Below the pieces are notes generated by a model, which was given only the letters and a program-made list of their open reading frames with translations, was not told where the DNA came from and did no database searches. A program made the translations under genes and the position numbers. Of a DNA stretch of 64,000 nucleotides, positions 35,465 through 44,830 are shown piece after piece. Numbering within the stretch: position 1 is the stretch's first letter; each line of letters opens with the position of its first letter. This DNA comes from G964020105 sp964020105 (GTDB taxonomy: Bacteria; Pseudomonadota; Alphaproteobacteria; WRAU01; Hepatincolaceae): the NCBI GenBank assembly GCA_964020105.1, contig OZ026535.1:496001-560000 (forward strand). The letters are read 5' to 3'.

Positions 35465-36214
35465 TTAATTAAAAGATTTACCTAAATTTTCATCTATTAC
35501 TATGCGTTTTTCTTCAGGTTCAGAAGATTGTGCAAGTTTTTTTCTATCTTTGTCTTTTGTTATACTAGGAATATACCATGGCTCATTACTTATAATGGTT
35601 TTTTTAGTTGTCTCTAATTTTTCACTATAACTAGCATTTTCCATAGAGTTTTTTGATGCATGAATATATTGTTCATCTAAAAAGTCTTTTAAAGTATCTA
35701 ATTTAGATAATAAATCATACCTTATTTGCTCAAATTTCTTATTTTTTAGAAAAGTATCAATATTAATAGCTAATTGTTTTAGAGATTCTTCATGTGTCAT
35801 ATTAGGATTTATGCTTGAGATAAAGAGCTCTCTTGATTCTTGTGTATCAATTATTATTTTTATAAATTCTTCTTTAGCCTTTTGGAAATTTTTTACTAGA
35901 ATTGCACATTTGTCAGTATTCTCTTGAGAATTTAAATCACACATGCTACTTAAAATATAATGATCAAAATACATATTTTTATTGATAGATAATATATTAA
36001 CAACAGCAACTCCTGTTGCCTCGGAAATAAATTTTTGATAGGAAGCAATGAAACTTCCATAGCGCATAGAATCGAGCTTCTTAGAAACTGTAGCTAATTC
36101 TGCTTTATATATTTTTAAATCTTCTTTATTTTTATAGAGAGCAAAACCTATATAGGTAGTTAGCAATAAAGTTGATAATTGCATTAATAGGGCTAAAAAT
36201 TTGAATATCTTCAT
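35465..36214 (-). CDS. Unknown membrane-anchored protein with coiled coil
   Basis: About 249 residues. A hydrophobic N-terminal segment (residues about 4-26, FKFLALLMQLSTLLLTTYIGF) is an anchor or signal peptide. The rest is lysine- and glutamate-rich and helical, with a likely coiled coil at about 30-55. A soluble middle has two cysteines in CDLNSQENTDKC. The tail is charged and probably disordered. I recognise no family. ATG 36214 is preferred to the in-frame GTG at 36223. It is convergent with cdsA (8-base gap) and follows the ankyrin gene on the same strand. Confidence 0.6.
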   Translation of the reverse strand: MKIFKFLALLMQLSTLLLTTYIGFALYKNKEDLKIYKAELATVSKKLDSMRYGSFIASYQKFISEATGVAVVNILSINKNMYFDHYILSSMCDLNSQENTDKCAILVKNFQKAKEEFIKIIIDTQESRELFISSINPNMTHEESLKQLAINIDTFLKNKKFEQIRYDLLSKLDTLKDFLDEQYIHASKNSMENASYSEKLETTKKTIISNEPWYIPSITKDKDRKKLAQSSEPEEKRIVIDENLGKSFN

Positions 36215-36294
36215 AAAACACACTCGATCAATTGTTAAAAACTAGCTTATGGAAAGGATAGCCATATAAAAGTTAATTATACTTTAATAGTTAC

Positions 36295-37188
36295 TTATTG
36301 TAGATTTTTTAATTTTTCTAGTATTGTATTATTACTAGATATAGCCTTATTATTAAGAGCAAAACTATAAGCACTTCTACCATTATTAAATTTTTTATCA
36401 GCCCGTGCTGAATTCTTTAGTAATATCGCTATAATATTTGGATTAGTCGTTATTCTAGATGCAATTATAATAGGGGTGGATTTATCAGAATTTTTTTCAT
36501 TTACATTTGCACCATTTGTAATTAATAGTTCTATTAGTTTTTCACTAGTATTAGAAGATACTGCGATACTAAGTGTTGTAATACCAGATAGTGTTTTCAT
36601 ATTTACATTTGCACCAAGATTAATTAACTCTTTACTAAAATCATAGGAATTCCCACTGGCTATACTACTTAGCATTAATGGAGTGTACCCATTACTATCA
36701 ACAGAGTTAACTTTCACTCCACCTTTAACTAAAGCTTTTGCCACAGCAGGCTTTGGATTAAATATTGCAGCAATAGAGAGAGCGTTTCTACCCTTAGGAT
36801 CAACAGCATTAGGATTTGCACCCATCTTTAGCATTTGTACTATTTCTTCCTCTTTGGCAAATTTTACTTTATTTAAAAATTCTTCATCTGATATTTCTAT
36901 TAAAGTATAGACATTACTATTACTATCTGTTTCATTATATGACTGTAATTTTGGCTTGTTTTGTGTGAATATAAATAACAAAAATACTATTATAGATATT
37001 AATAATCCAGCAAAAAGAAACTTTGCAGAGGCTTGCTTAATGGAACGGTCGGCTCTTTCTACAGTAGTATCATCATAGTGATATTGTGTTTTATTATTTT
37101 TTTTTAACCTATTATCGAATTTAAAGTTTTTTATTGTGGATTTTCTATTATCATTTTTATTGTGAAATTTTTTCATTTGTACCACCAC
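36295..37188 (-). CDS. Membrane-anchored ankyrin repeat protein
   Basis: A 297-residue protein. A basic, asparagine-rich N-terminus (residues 1-50) precedes one membrane helix at about 53-69 (FLFAGLLISIIVFLLFIF). From about 105 there are five ankyrin-type repeats, visible as GANPNAVDPKGRNALSIAA, GVKVNSVDSNGYTPLMLSS, GANVNMKTLSGITTLSIAV, GANVNEKNSDKSTPIIIAS and a final SARADKKFNNGRSAYSFAL. The repeats would face the periplasm if the helix is a simple N-in anchor. Ankyrin proteins are common in host-associated Rickettsiales, but this one is anchored and not obviously secreted. GTG 37188 or ATG 37176 could be the start; gloA ends 4 bases upstream. Confidence 0.85.
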   Translation of the reverse strand: MVVQMKKFHNKNDNRKSTIKNFKFDNRLKKNNKTQYHYDDTTVERADRSIKQASAKFLFAGLLISIIVFLLFIFTQNKPKLQSYNETDSNSNVYTLIEISDEEFLNKVKFAKEEEIVQMLKMGANPNAVDPKGRNALSIAAIFNPKPAVAKALVKGGVKVNSVDSNGYTPLMLSSIASGNSYDFSKELINLGANVNMKTLSGITTLSIAVSSNTSEKLIELLITNGANVNEKNSDKSTPIIIASRITTNPNIIAILLKNSARADKKFNNGRSAYSFALNNKAISSNNTILEKLKNLQ

Positions 37189-37192
37189 AGCT

Positions 37193-37585
37193 CTATTTTT
37201 TTTGAATTAACTCTATTTTATAGCCGTTAGGATCCTCAATGAACGCTATAACCGTTTCTCCAAATTTCATTTTTCCTGGCTCACGCGTGATATTACCACC
37301 ATTTTGTTTTATTTTTTCGCAAGTTTCATATATATTTTCAACAGAAAAAGCCATGTGACCAAATGCATTACCTAATGTATATTTGGATGTATCCCAGTTA
37401 TAGGTTAACTCTACCACACCCTGATCTTCTTCTTTTTCACCATATCCTAAAAAAGCCAATGTGAATCTTCCATCTGGGTAGTCATTTTTTCTGTACAACT
37501 TCATACCCATAGTATCACGATAAAATACTATTGATTGCTCAAGATTATTTACTCTAATCATTGTGTGTAGAAACTTAAAACTCAT
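37193..37585 (-). CDS. gloA: Lactoylglutathione lyase (glyoxalase I)
   Basis: A 130-residue metalloenzyme of the vicinal-oxygen-chelate fold. It closely follows the E. coli GloA pattern: FLHTMIRVNNLEQSIVFY at the start (His ligand), VVELTYNW near 70 (Glu ligand), AFGHMAFSV near 85 (His), and DPNGYKIELIQ at the end (Glu). It converts the methylglyoxal-glutathione hemithioacetal to lactoylglutathione, detoxifying a glycolytic by-product. ATG 37585 gives the family start; an in-frame TTG at 37600 is less likely. Confidence 0.93.
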   Translation of the reverse strand: MSFKFLHTMIRVNNLEQSIVFYRDTMGMKLYRKNDYPDGRFTLAFLGYGEKEEDQGVVELTYNWDTSKYTLGNAFGHMAFSVENIYETCEKIKQNGGNITREPGKMKFGETVIAFIEDPNGYKIELIQKK

Positions 37586-37633
37586 AAGATGATATCCCAA
37601 CTACATATTTTATATAGATTACTATTATAGCAT

Positions 37634-38806
37634 TTATTCTAGTTGATTCAAAATATCTTCAATAATTCCAGCTGCTTTTTGTGAAGGTATAAAATTTAAG
37701 TATCCAAGCTGTTTTAATGTTTTATCAATAGCCTTATCCATAGTACTAGTATTAGTATGTGCTACAGCTAATAATTTCAAAGATTCTTCTGTGATAGCCT
37801 CCACAGTACATTTTTCTTGTATGAATTCTTTTATAATTTCTTTATTATTGATAATATTTATTATGCTGGCATATTTTATTTTCACTAGAAATCTAACAAT
37901 TTTTGCAGTTAAATAATTAACTTTATAAGCAACAATACAAGGTAGTTTAGCTAGTGATAATTCAAGAGTTGCTGTACCTGAGGCTACAATGGCTAGTTTT
38001 GCTAATGAAAAACTATCATATTTATCTTGTATATTATCAATTATAAGGTAATTGAGATTCTTATCATTAAGATAAGTAGAAATATATGGTTTAAGATGTA
38101 ATATAGTAGGTAATATGAAAGCTGTATTAGGTAGTTTTTCCTGAATTTTTTTTGCAACTTGAATAAATATAGGTAATAAACGACTAATCTCAGATATACG
38201 ACTACCTGGCATTAGAATTATATACCGATAATTTTCATCAAGATTATATTTATTTATGATATTTTTTGCATTACCATTTTCAGCTCCAGATTCTATTATT
38301 GGATGACCTACAAAAACAGTTTTTACATTATATTTATTAAAATAAGAAGGTTCAAAATCAAAGAGGCAGAGTTGGTAATCATAAAGCTTAGCGATTTCTT
38401 TTGCTCTTTCAGGTTTCCAAGCCCATACACTTGGGGCAACATAATGCACATATTTTAAATTTGTTTTATTCTTTCTTAATGCTGAGACAACACGTTTGTT
38501 AAAACCTAAAGAATCAATAGTTATTAAGACATCTGGCTGAAAGGAGGTTATATCAGCAATAGTTTTATTTATTAATTTTTTTAGGCGGAAAATTTTAAAA
38601 AATACCTCGATAAAGCCCATAATTGCTATCTCTGAGATGGGGAAAAGAGATGTCACATTATTCTTTCCCCAAGCTTTATTCATCATTTCACCACCAATTC
38701 CTTTGAATATAATTGTATGATTGATGCCTTGAAGTTGTTCTATTAGTTTTGCACCAATAAAATCCCCAGATGCTTCACCAGCAATAATATAAATCTTTTT
38801 CACCAT
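37634..38806 (-). CDS. lpxB: Lipid-A-disaccharide synthase
   Basis: A 390-residue GT19 enzyme that joins UDP-2,3-diacylglucosamine and lipid X to give the lipid A disaccharide. Motifs include IYIIAGEASGDFIGAKLI at the start, FKGIGGEMM near 34, VHYVAPSVWAWKPERAKEIA near 122, FVGHPIIE near 157 and LMPGSRISEISRLLP near 192. ASGTATLELSLAKLPCIVAYK follows near 275. It implies lipid A synthesis and an outer membrane with lipopolysaccharide or a rough form. It starts one base after ispDF ends. Confidence 0.95.
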   Translation of the reverse strand: MVKKIYIIAGEASGDFIGAKLIEQLQGINHTIIFKGIGGEMMNKAWGKNNVTSLFPISEIAIMGFIEVFFKIFRLKKLINKTIADITSFQPDVLITIDSLGFNKRVVSALRKNKTNLKYVHYVAPSVWAWKPERAKEIAKLYDYQLCLFDFEPSYFNKYNVKTVFVGHPIIESGAENGNAKNIINKYNLDENYRYIILMPGSRISEISRLLPIFIQVAKKIQEKLPNTAFILPTILHLKPYISTYLNDKNLNYLIIDNIQDKYDSFSLAKLAIVASGTATLELSLAKLPCIVAYKVNYLTAKIVRFLVKIKYASIINIINNKEIIKEFIQEKCTVEAITEESLKLLAVAHTNTSTMDKAIDKTLKQLGYLNFIPSQKAAGIIEDILNQLE

Positions 38807-38807
38807 A

Positions 38808-39995
38808 TTATAATTGAACTCCCTTAGGTATTTCTATTGAAATAACAGTAGATGCAAATACTCCTTCACCTCTGCCAATACTACCTAATCCTTCCATTGT
38901 GGTGGCTTTTATATTTATCCTATTTTCATCAATATTTATATAATTGGCAAGAAAAGTTTTCATTTTATGTTTATATGGTGAAATTTTTGGTTCTTCTGCT
39001 AAAATTATAACGTCAATATTTACTATACGACCTTGCTTTTCAATAATTTTCTGCAGGCAAAAATCTAAAAATACTGTTGAAGATTTATCTTTCCAAGTAT
39101 CAAGAACAGGAGGGAAATAATCCCCTATATCGCCAAGGGAAAGAGCGCCAAGTATGGCGTCTACCAAGGCATGCAGGACAACATCACCATCGGAGTGCGC
39201 TTTTATACCTCTTGTATAAGGAATTTTTACTCCACAGAGTATTAGATTTTTGCCATTATTATCAAATTGGTGTACATCTTGTCCAATTCCAATTCTTACT
39301 TCTTTAAGGTTTTTATTCATCATATTTTGCAATATTGTAATATCTTTTTCATAGGTGATTTTTCTTGATAGCTCACTGCCTTCCACAATTTTTATACCAT
39401 ACCCCTTAGCAGAATAGTATGAGCTATCATCTAGTAATGATTGATTAATGTCATTATAAGCAGATAATATCTCATTATATATGAAGCCTTGAGGTGTTTG
39501 TATACGGTATAAATCAGCACGATTAACTTCTTTATAAGTATCTTCATTATTAATTCTTTTAAGAGCATCCTCAACGGATAAAACAGGAACAACTCCAACG
39601 CCAGTTGTAATATTATCAATAACTTCATTAACAACGGTAATAGGTACATATGGGCGAGCACAGTCGTGGATTAAAACAATATCTGGATTCATAGTTTTTA
39701 ATGAATTTAGTGCATTTTTAACTGAGTCTGAGCGTTGTAATCCACCATAAACAAAATCTAATAGCCTAGTTTTATCGGATATCTTTGATAAAACATCATT
39801 ATAAAAATCCTGATGGGTAGGATTAATAACAGGTAAAATAAAACTTATTCTAGTATTTTGCAATATATTGCAGATAGATTCTTCAATTACTGTACGATCA
39901 TTGTATATATTAAGGTATTGTTTTGGTCTAAGGGAGTTTAATCTAGCTCCAACTCCTGAGGCTAACAATATCAGTATTATTGATTTATCTTGCAT
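38808..39995 (-). CDS. ispDF: Bifunctional IspD/IspF enzyme of the MEP pathway
   Basis: A 395-residue fusion. Residues 1-225 are 2-C-methylerythritol 4-phosphate cytidylyltransferase (LASGVGARLNSLRPKQYL at 11-28, then LIHDCARPYVP near 107). Residues about 232-395 are 2-C-methylerythritol 2,4-cyclodiphosphate synthase (VRIGIGQDVHQF with metal-binding Asp and His, AHSDGDVVLHALVDAILG, then IKATTMEGLGSIGRGEGV). The fusion is common in alphaproteobacteria. It supplies isoprenoid precursors for UppS. It is divergent from dusB with a 104-base gap, the conserved ispDF/dusB arrangement. Confidence 0.96.
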   Translation of the reverse strand: MQDKSIILILLASGVGARLNSLRPKQYLNIYNDRTVIEESICNILQNTRISFILPVINPTHQDFYNDVLSKISDKTRLLDFVYGGLQRSDSVKNALNSLKTMNPDIVLIHDCARPYVPITVVNEVIDNITTGVGVVPVLSVEDALKRINNEDTYKEVNRADLYRIQTPQGFIYNEILSAYNDINQSLLDDSSYYSAKGYGIKIVEGSELSRKITYEKDITILQNMMNKNLKEVRIGIGQDVHQFDNNGKNLILCGVKIPYTRGIKAHSDGDVVLHALVDAILGALSLGDIGDYFPPVLDTWKDKSSTVFLDFCLQKIIEKQGRIVNIDVIILAEEPKISPYKHKMKTFLANYINIDENRINIKATTMEGLGSIGRGEGVFASTVISIEIPKGVQL

Positions 39996-40099
39996 AAGTA
40001 GGATATTTTAGAAAATTTAAATTGTTAATTATATAGTTAATATATAATATATACTAATATTGCTTAATAACAAAATAAAAGGTAATATTTAAAAACCAT

Positions 40100-41125
40100 A
40101 TGCTAGATAATTTTCAAAAAAAACTAAGACCAATTAATCTTGGTAGTTTAGTTGTAGAGACTCCGGTGTTATTATGTCCGCTTGCTGGGATTACAGACGT
40201 TCCTTACAGGGCAGCTGTACATTTTTTTGGTTCTAACTTAATGTATTCTGAAATGATATCTTCTGTTGCAATGACAAAAAATTCCCTTAAGACAATTAGG
40301 ATGACTACTTTACAAAATAGTGGTGCTAATATTGGCATACAGCTAGCAGGATCTGATGTTGATACAATGGTACAGGCTGCTAAAATGTCTGTTGATAGCG
40401 GAGCATGTTTAATTGATATCAATATGGGGTGTCCTGCAAAAAAAGTTGTTAGAGGTATTGCAGGGGCAGCGTTAATGAGGGAAGAAATAATGGCTGCCAG
40501 GATAATGGAGGCGCTTGTTAAGGCGGTAGATGTGCCTGTTAGTATGAAAATGCGTCTTGGTTGGGATTGTGATAATATAAATTCTCCAAGATTAGCAAAA
40601 ATAGCTCAAGAGAGTGGAATTTCAATGATAACGGTACATGGACGGACACGCTCGCAATTTTTCAGTGGGGAAGCTGATTGGAGAGCCATAGCTAAAGTTA
40701 AACAAGAGGTTAGAATTCCTGTTATTGCTAATGGAGATATTAAAACACCAGAAGATGCTTTACAAGCATTAGAGCAATCACAAGCTGATGGTGTTATGAT
40801 AGGACGTGGTACTTATGGCAGGCCATGGATTATAGAGCATATATCACATTTTTTAAATACAGGTATAGCGTTGCAAGAGCCATCTTTAGAGAATAAGTTT
40901 TCAATTACTATGGATCATTATAATATGTTGCTAGATTACTATGGAGTAGAAAATGGTATAAAAATAGCTAGAAAACATCTAAGTAATTATACTAAAGGTC
41001 TTAGAAATTCGGCTGTTCTTAGGGCGAAACTAAATATTTCTGAAAATAAAGAGGAAATTGTAGATTTAATAACTAAATGCTTCGAGATGGAAATAGATCA
41101 TAATAAATATGGAGTATCATTGTGA
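40100..41125 (+). CDS. dusB: tRNA-dihydrouridine synthase
   Basis: A 341-residue FMN-dependent enzyme. Elements are LCPLAGITDVPYRAAVHFFG near 26, IDINMGCPAKKVVRG near 107 (catalytic cysteine), MKMRLGWD, ITVHGRTRSQFFSGEADW near 175 and DGVMIGRGTYGRPWII near 230. It reduces uridines in the D-loop of tRNA. It overlaps trkA by four bases (gtga), so translation is coupled. In free-living relatives dusB is followed by the ntrBC/ntrYX genes; they are missing here. Confidence 0.94.
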   Translation: MLDNFQKKLRPINLGSLVVETPVLLCPLAGITDVPYRAAVHFFGSNLMYSEMISSVAMTKNSLKTIRMTTLQNSGANIGIQLAGSDVDTMVQAAKMSVDSGACLIDINMGCPAKKVVRGIAGAALMREEIMAARIMEALVKAVDVPVSMKMRLGWDCDNINSPRLAKIAQESGISMITVHGRTRSQFFSGEADWRAIAKVKQEVRIPVIANGDIKTPEDALQALEQSQADGVMIGRGTYGRPWIIEHISHFLNTGIALQEPSLENKFSITMDHYNMLLDYYGVENGIKIARKHLSNYTKGLRNSAVLRAKLNISENKEEIVDLITKCFEMEIDHNKYGVSL

Positions 41126-42531
41126 GAGTGATTATAGCTGGGATTAGTGAAACAGGTGGTTACATTGCTAAATATTTAGTTGAGGAGGGTTTTGACGTTA
41201 CTGTGATTGATATCAATGCAGTTAAAGTAAGGGAGATTAGTGATAATGAGTCTGCTGTTGCTGGTATAGTGGGGGATATTACTGATATTGAGACATTAAA
41301 AATAGCAAATATTGCAACAGCAGATATTTTAATAGCGACTACGGATTCAGATGAGCAAAATATTATTGCATGTCAGCTAGCACATTATTATAAAGTAAAT
41401 TATAAAATATGCAAATTAAGCGGTTCTAAATATCAGCATCCGCAGTGGAAAGAATTGCTAAGAAATAAGATTATCCCAATAGATGATACAATTTCAATAG
41501 GTGTAGATTTAGTGAGATCAATTTCTCAGCAGATTAAATATTCGCATATGAGAGTATCTAATGTGATGGATTTCACACATAATAATCTAGTTGCATTTTC
41601 TATATTTTGTGATGAGGATAGCCGAGCAGTTAACAAAACAGTTTCAAGTTTATATGAAGATTTAGATGAGGGTATACCTTTTAAAATATTAGCTATTCGT
41701 AAAAACAATACATTTCATATAGCAACTAATGAAGATATAATAAGTGAGAATGATAAGGTTTTTATTATTCTGGATACGAAATATATTGATCAAATATATG
41801 AGTTATTTTTCAGCAATGAAAGTAGCAAAAATAGAATATTAGATAATCAGTCACCTAATATAGTGGTGTCAGGGGATCATCCATTTGTGAAGGTATTGGC
41901 GATTCAGTTAGCAAGCAAATACAATAGAGTAAAGGTGATTACGGATTGTGAAAATGAGATAGATAATAATCTTTTGGCAATGGATCTTGAGAAGCATGGG
42001 ATACAGCTGATAGTGGATGACATTACTAAAAGTGAGTATAGGAATCATTACATAAAATCAGAAGATGATATAGTGATACTAATGAATCTTGATGATAATA
42101 CAAATATTTTGAAAGCATTATTTTTGAGGTATCAAGGAGTGGGGAACATATTTTGTTTTTTGAATGATGAATCTTATGAAAATTTTCTTCTTTCAAATAA
42201 GATACATAGAGTGTTTAGTTTTTCATATTTCATCATGTCGTCCTTGTTGTCGTATATAAGGAGGGGTGTTGTAATGAATGCGTATTCATTAGCGAATAAG
42301 GCAGAGATAATAGAGCTTGTTGTGACGGCGACATCGAAATTAGCTGGTAAAAAGATAGAAGAGATAGAGAACGGCAATAAACTTTTAGTTGCAGCAGTGA
42401 TTGATGATAGGCATGCTATTTTGGCTGTTTTTCCGGAGATGATAATTAGGTCTGATTATACGATAATTGTTGTAGGGACGAGGAGATATCTTAGGGAGAT
42501 GGAGAATGCATTATTACAGATTGATAATTAA
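41122..42531 (+). CDS. trkA: Trk system potassium uptake regulatory protein TrkA
   Basis: A 469-residue peripheral membrane regulator with two tandem RCK units. The first has a Rossmann start (VIIAGISETGGYIAKYL at 3-19) and acidic strand end (VTVIDINAVKV); the second begins near 250 (NIVVSGDHPFVKVLAIQLA). Each is followed by a TrkA-C domain. It binds NAD(H) and ATP and gates the TrkH channel, whose gene is not in the window. The glycine motif in the first Rossmann fold is altered from the usual GAGEVG, with GISETGG here. The start is GTG, overlapping dusB. Confidence 0.92.
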   Translation: MRVIIAGISETGGYIAKYLVEEGFDVTVIDINAVKVREISDNESAVAGIVGDITDIETLKIANIATADILIATTDSDEQNIIACQLAHYYKVNYKICKLSGSKYQHPQWKELLRNKIIPIDDTISIGVDLVRSISQQIKYSHMRVSNVMDFTHNNLVAFSIFCDEDSRAVNKTVSSLYEDLDEGIPFKILAIRKNNTFHIATNEDIISENDKVFIILDTKYIDQIYELFFSNESSKNRILDNQSPNIVVSGDHPFVKVLAIQLASKYNRVKVITDCENEIDNNLLAMDLEKHGIQLIVDDITKSEYRNHYIKSEDDIVILMNLDDNTNILKALFLRYQGVGNIFCFLNDESYENFLLSNKIHRVFSFSYFIMSSLLSYIRRGVVMNAYSLANKAEIIELVVTATSKLAGKKIEEIENGNKLLVAAVIDDRHAILAVFPEMIIRSDYTIIVVGTRRYLREMENALLQIDN

Positions 42532-42556
42532 GGATTATCAAAATAAGATAAGAGAG

Positions 42557-42585
42557 TTGTGTATATGATAGAAATAGGGTAGAAT
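42557..42585 (+). promoter_or_regulatory. Possible hfq promoter
   Basis: TTGTGT (42557-42562) and TAGAAT (42580-42585) are 17 bases apart, 60 bases before hfq, and within the 113-base gap after trkA. Confidence 0.4.
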
Positions 42586-42644
42586 AAGCCCTTGTAGTGT
42601 GTTAGGTAGTAAGAAAATAAATAACCCCTAAAAGGAGGAGAAGC

Positions 42645-42929
42645 ATGAAGCCGAACTGTCAAGAGCTTTTTTTAAATGCCTTAAGAAAGAATAAGGTACC
42701 TGCTACAATTTTTTTATCTAGTGGTATTAAATTACAGGGGATTATAGCTGGCTTTGATAGCTTTGCAATTTTACTAAGACGTGATTCGCACTTACAGTTA
42801 GTTTATAAGCATTTTATATCGACTATTATGCCCAACGGACATTTTGTATTTAAATATGAAGATGAAGAGATTAGTGTTGATGGTAATCAGCCTATACCGA
42901 CGAATGCAGGAGAAGATAGAGATAATTAA
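42645..42929 (+). CDS. hfq: RNA-binding protein Hfq
   Basis: A 94-residue Sm-like RNA chaperone. The Sm1 part reads LFLNALRKNKVPATIFLSSGIKLQGIIAGFDSFAILL and the Sm2 part YKHFISTIMP near 59-68 (usual YKHAISTI). A short acidic tail follows. It forms a hexamer that pairs small RNAs with mRNAs. Its ribosome site aaaggagg is very strong. The trkA-hfq neighbourhood is typical of alphaproteobacteria after the ntr genes. It overlaps the convergent transporter gene by 4 bases. Confidence 0.95.
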   Translation: MKPNCQELFLNALRKNKVPATIFLSSGIKLQGIIAGFDSFAILLRRDSHLQLVYKHFISTIMPNGHFVFKYEDEEISVDGNQPIPTNAGEDRDN

Positions 42930-43462
42930 TTGAGAATAAAGATTCCTAATGTACCGGTAAGAAAGATTAGTATTGCTGGGTGTATTTTGTATTTTAATAG
43001 AAGTATAGAAGAAATAGTGAAGATTGAGCTGTAGTATAGGATATATTTGAAGTCATGATTTGTGGAGGCAGGGAAATTTTTAATACAAACAGATAGAAGG
43101 AGAGCTATTATGGCAGGAGACATATATTTAGCTATTCTTTGAATATTTTTGTTATCGGATTTTTTTCTAATTAAGTTGCTTAGTATTATAAAGATAAATA
43201 GAGGCAAAGAAGTCAGAGCTAGTAAGCTAGAAATAAAGCCAAGCCAACCAAAGAGCTTGTATCCAAGTGGGCCGACGACAAGGGGAGCGAAGGGGCCTGG
43301 CATTGTGGAGGCTATTACAATAATTTCTTGCAGTTCTAGGTTAGATAGTATGGAAAAAGTATCGACGTATAGATTTTGGAAAGTAGGTATAAAAGCTCTA
43401 CCTCCGCCAAAAGTTGCAACACCAGCTAATAAAGTTGCTATTAGGAATTGGATAAGATCCAT
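42926..43462 (-). CDS. Chromate transporter family protein, half 2
   Basis: A 178-residue six-helix membrane protein with the ChrA-domain pattern: FLIATLLAGVATFGGGRAFIPTF near the start and ASTMPGPFAPLVVGPLGYKLFG near 50. The proline-glycine-proline motif (PGP) is characteristic. ChrA proteins are proton-coupled or sulfate/chromate antiporters, often in two half-size genes as here. The substrate in a host-associated organism need not be chromate. It overlaps the other half by one base. Confidence 0.85.
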   Translation of the reverse strand: MDLIQFLIATLLAGVATFGGGRAFIPTFQNLYVDTFSILSNLELQEIIVIASTMPGPFAPLVVGPLGYKLFGWLGFISSLLALTSLPLFIFIILSNLIRKKSDNKNIQRIAKYMSPAIIALLLSVCIKNFPASTNHDFKYILYYSSIFTISSILLLKYKIHPAILIFLTGTLGIFILN

Positions 43463-44034
43463 TATTTTTTATACCATAGTTTTATTTTTAATTTTTCATC
43501 TAAATCAAATAGCCATAAAATAATGATTAATGGAAAAAATATGGCAATGATGTTGATTTTTAAAAATAATAAGATAAGAACAGAAAAGAAGATTAAATAG
43601 TAATAAAGCCACTGATAAGTTTTCTGGCGATCTTTTTTGATAATATTTATACAAAAGGTAAAAACCATAGCCATAACAGTAGGTATAACGGCAGTAGCGA
43701 AGGTTTTTAGGTTATGTTGGGATATATAATTACTAAGTAATATAAGTATAGCAAGTAGAGTTAGTGGGCCTGAAAACACTATAATAGAGAATGCAACTAT
43801 GGCACCAGTGTAGGAGTAAGCGGTGTAAGATATCATAACACAAAGTTGTACTATAACTAATCCAGGCAAAGAATTAGCTAAAATAACTAATTTATGGAAT
43901 TCATCTTCTGAAATCAAGGAATAACGTTCAACAAATTCTTTATGTATCATAGATATAACGGCGACACCGCCACCGAAACTAAGGAAAGAAATTTTCAAAC
44001 TTGCTATGATAATTTTTATAAGTATATGGCTCAT
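43462..44034 (-). CDS. Chromate transporter family protein, half 1
   Basis: A 190-residue membrane protein homologous to the downstream half: LKISFLSFGGGVAVISMIHKEFV near residue 12 and ILANSLPGLVIVQLCVMISY near 47, where PG replaces PGP. About six helices follow. The two genes overlap by one base and are translated together; the halves probably form a heterodimer in inverted orientation, as known for short-chain ChrA pairs. Upstream lies the accessory region starting at 44 kb. Confidence 0.85.
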   Translation of the reverse strand: MSHILIKIIIASLKISFLSFGGGVAVISMIHKEFVERYSLISEDEFHKLVILANSLPGLVIVQLCVMISYTAYSYTGAIVAFSIIVFSGPLTLLAILILLSNYISQHNLKTFATAVIPTVMAMVFTFCINIIKKDRQKTYQWLYYYLIFFSVLILLFLKINIIAIFFPLIIILWLFDLDEKLKIKLWYKK

Positions 44035-44114
44035 GATTGATGTATTATATAAAATTTTTTTTAATTAATATAGAAAATAATAACGAGAAGAAGAATTATG
44101 GAGGAATCGTGTAA

Positions 44115-44130
44115 TGTTTCACGTAAAAGG
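44115..44130. promoter_or_regulatory. Weak parS-like site
   Basis: TGTTTCACGTAAAAGG matches the parS consensus at 13 of 16 positions and is perfect over the first ten. It is listed because a 15 of 16 match lies at 2185-2200. It also sits in a weak gtaat/attac inverted repeat, so it may be unrelated. Confidence 0.25.
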
Positions 44131-44830
44131 TATTACATTTTAATCAAAATACAACATTTTCAACAGTTTTTTCCATTCATGAAAGATTGATTATGCATAG
44201 TAAGTATTAATGTAAGAAATATCACCTAAGTTTTCAGTAAAGTTAGAAAGAGTAATAGGTTAAAGTAAGGAAGGGAGAGGATAAGGTTTCTTCATCCTGC
44301 TTCCCAAGCGAGGTGCATAAGAGGTGTTCGTGGGAGGAGGTAGCTATGAATCTCAATTTTCAGCAAAGTAGAAGACAAAGCTTAGTAAATAAGGAAAGCC
44401 TAGAGGAAGAATATCTTCCAAGCAAGAGATGAGGATGATGAACTTTCTCAAGTAAGGTTTTTCCTTAGGAAGAGCAAGTGTACTTTCCCCATGAGGGATG
44501 CAATTAATCTAGGTAGTAATAGGAAGAAGGTGTAAAGATTATAATAGGTAAGGATAAAGCTCTAAGTTTTACAGAAGGCAAGGAGGTAGGAATACGTCAG
44601 TAAAGAAGAGAAGTAGGTATTGTGAGTACACACTAGGCTTTTTCATTTATGGGAGGAAGGAGTAAGCAATGTAAATTATCACTTATTTTATCATTTTATG
44701 TTCAAAGGAACAAGGTGCAGTCAGGGTAAAAGAAGAGCAAAAAAGAAAGAAAAGGTGGCAAGAGCAAGAGAAGGAAGTAGGAGGTAGGAGGTAGGGATAC
44801 AGGCTTTCAAAGAGAATTAAGTTTGTGAGG

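Noticed and set aside
44101..44160. Attachment site at the left island border
   Set aside because: I looked for a direct repeat shared with the right border near 54.3 kb and saw none; no integrase gene is present.
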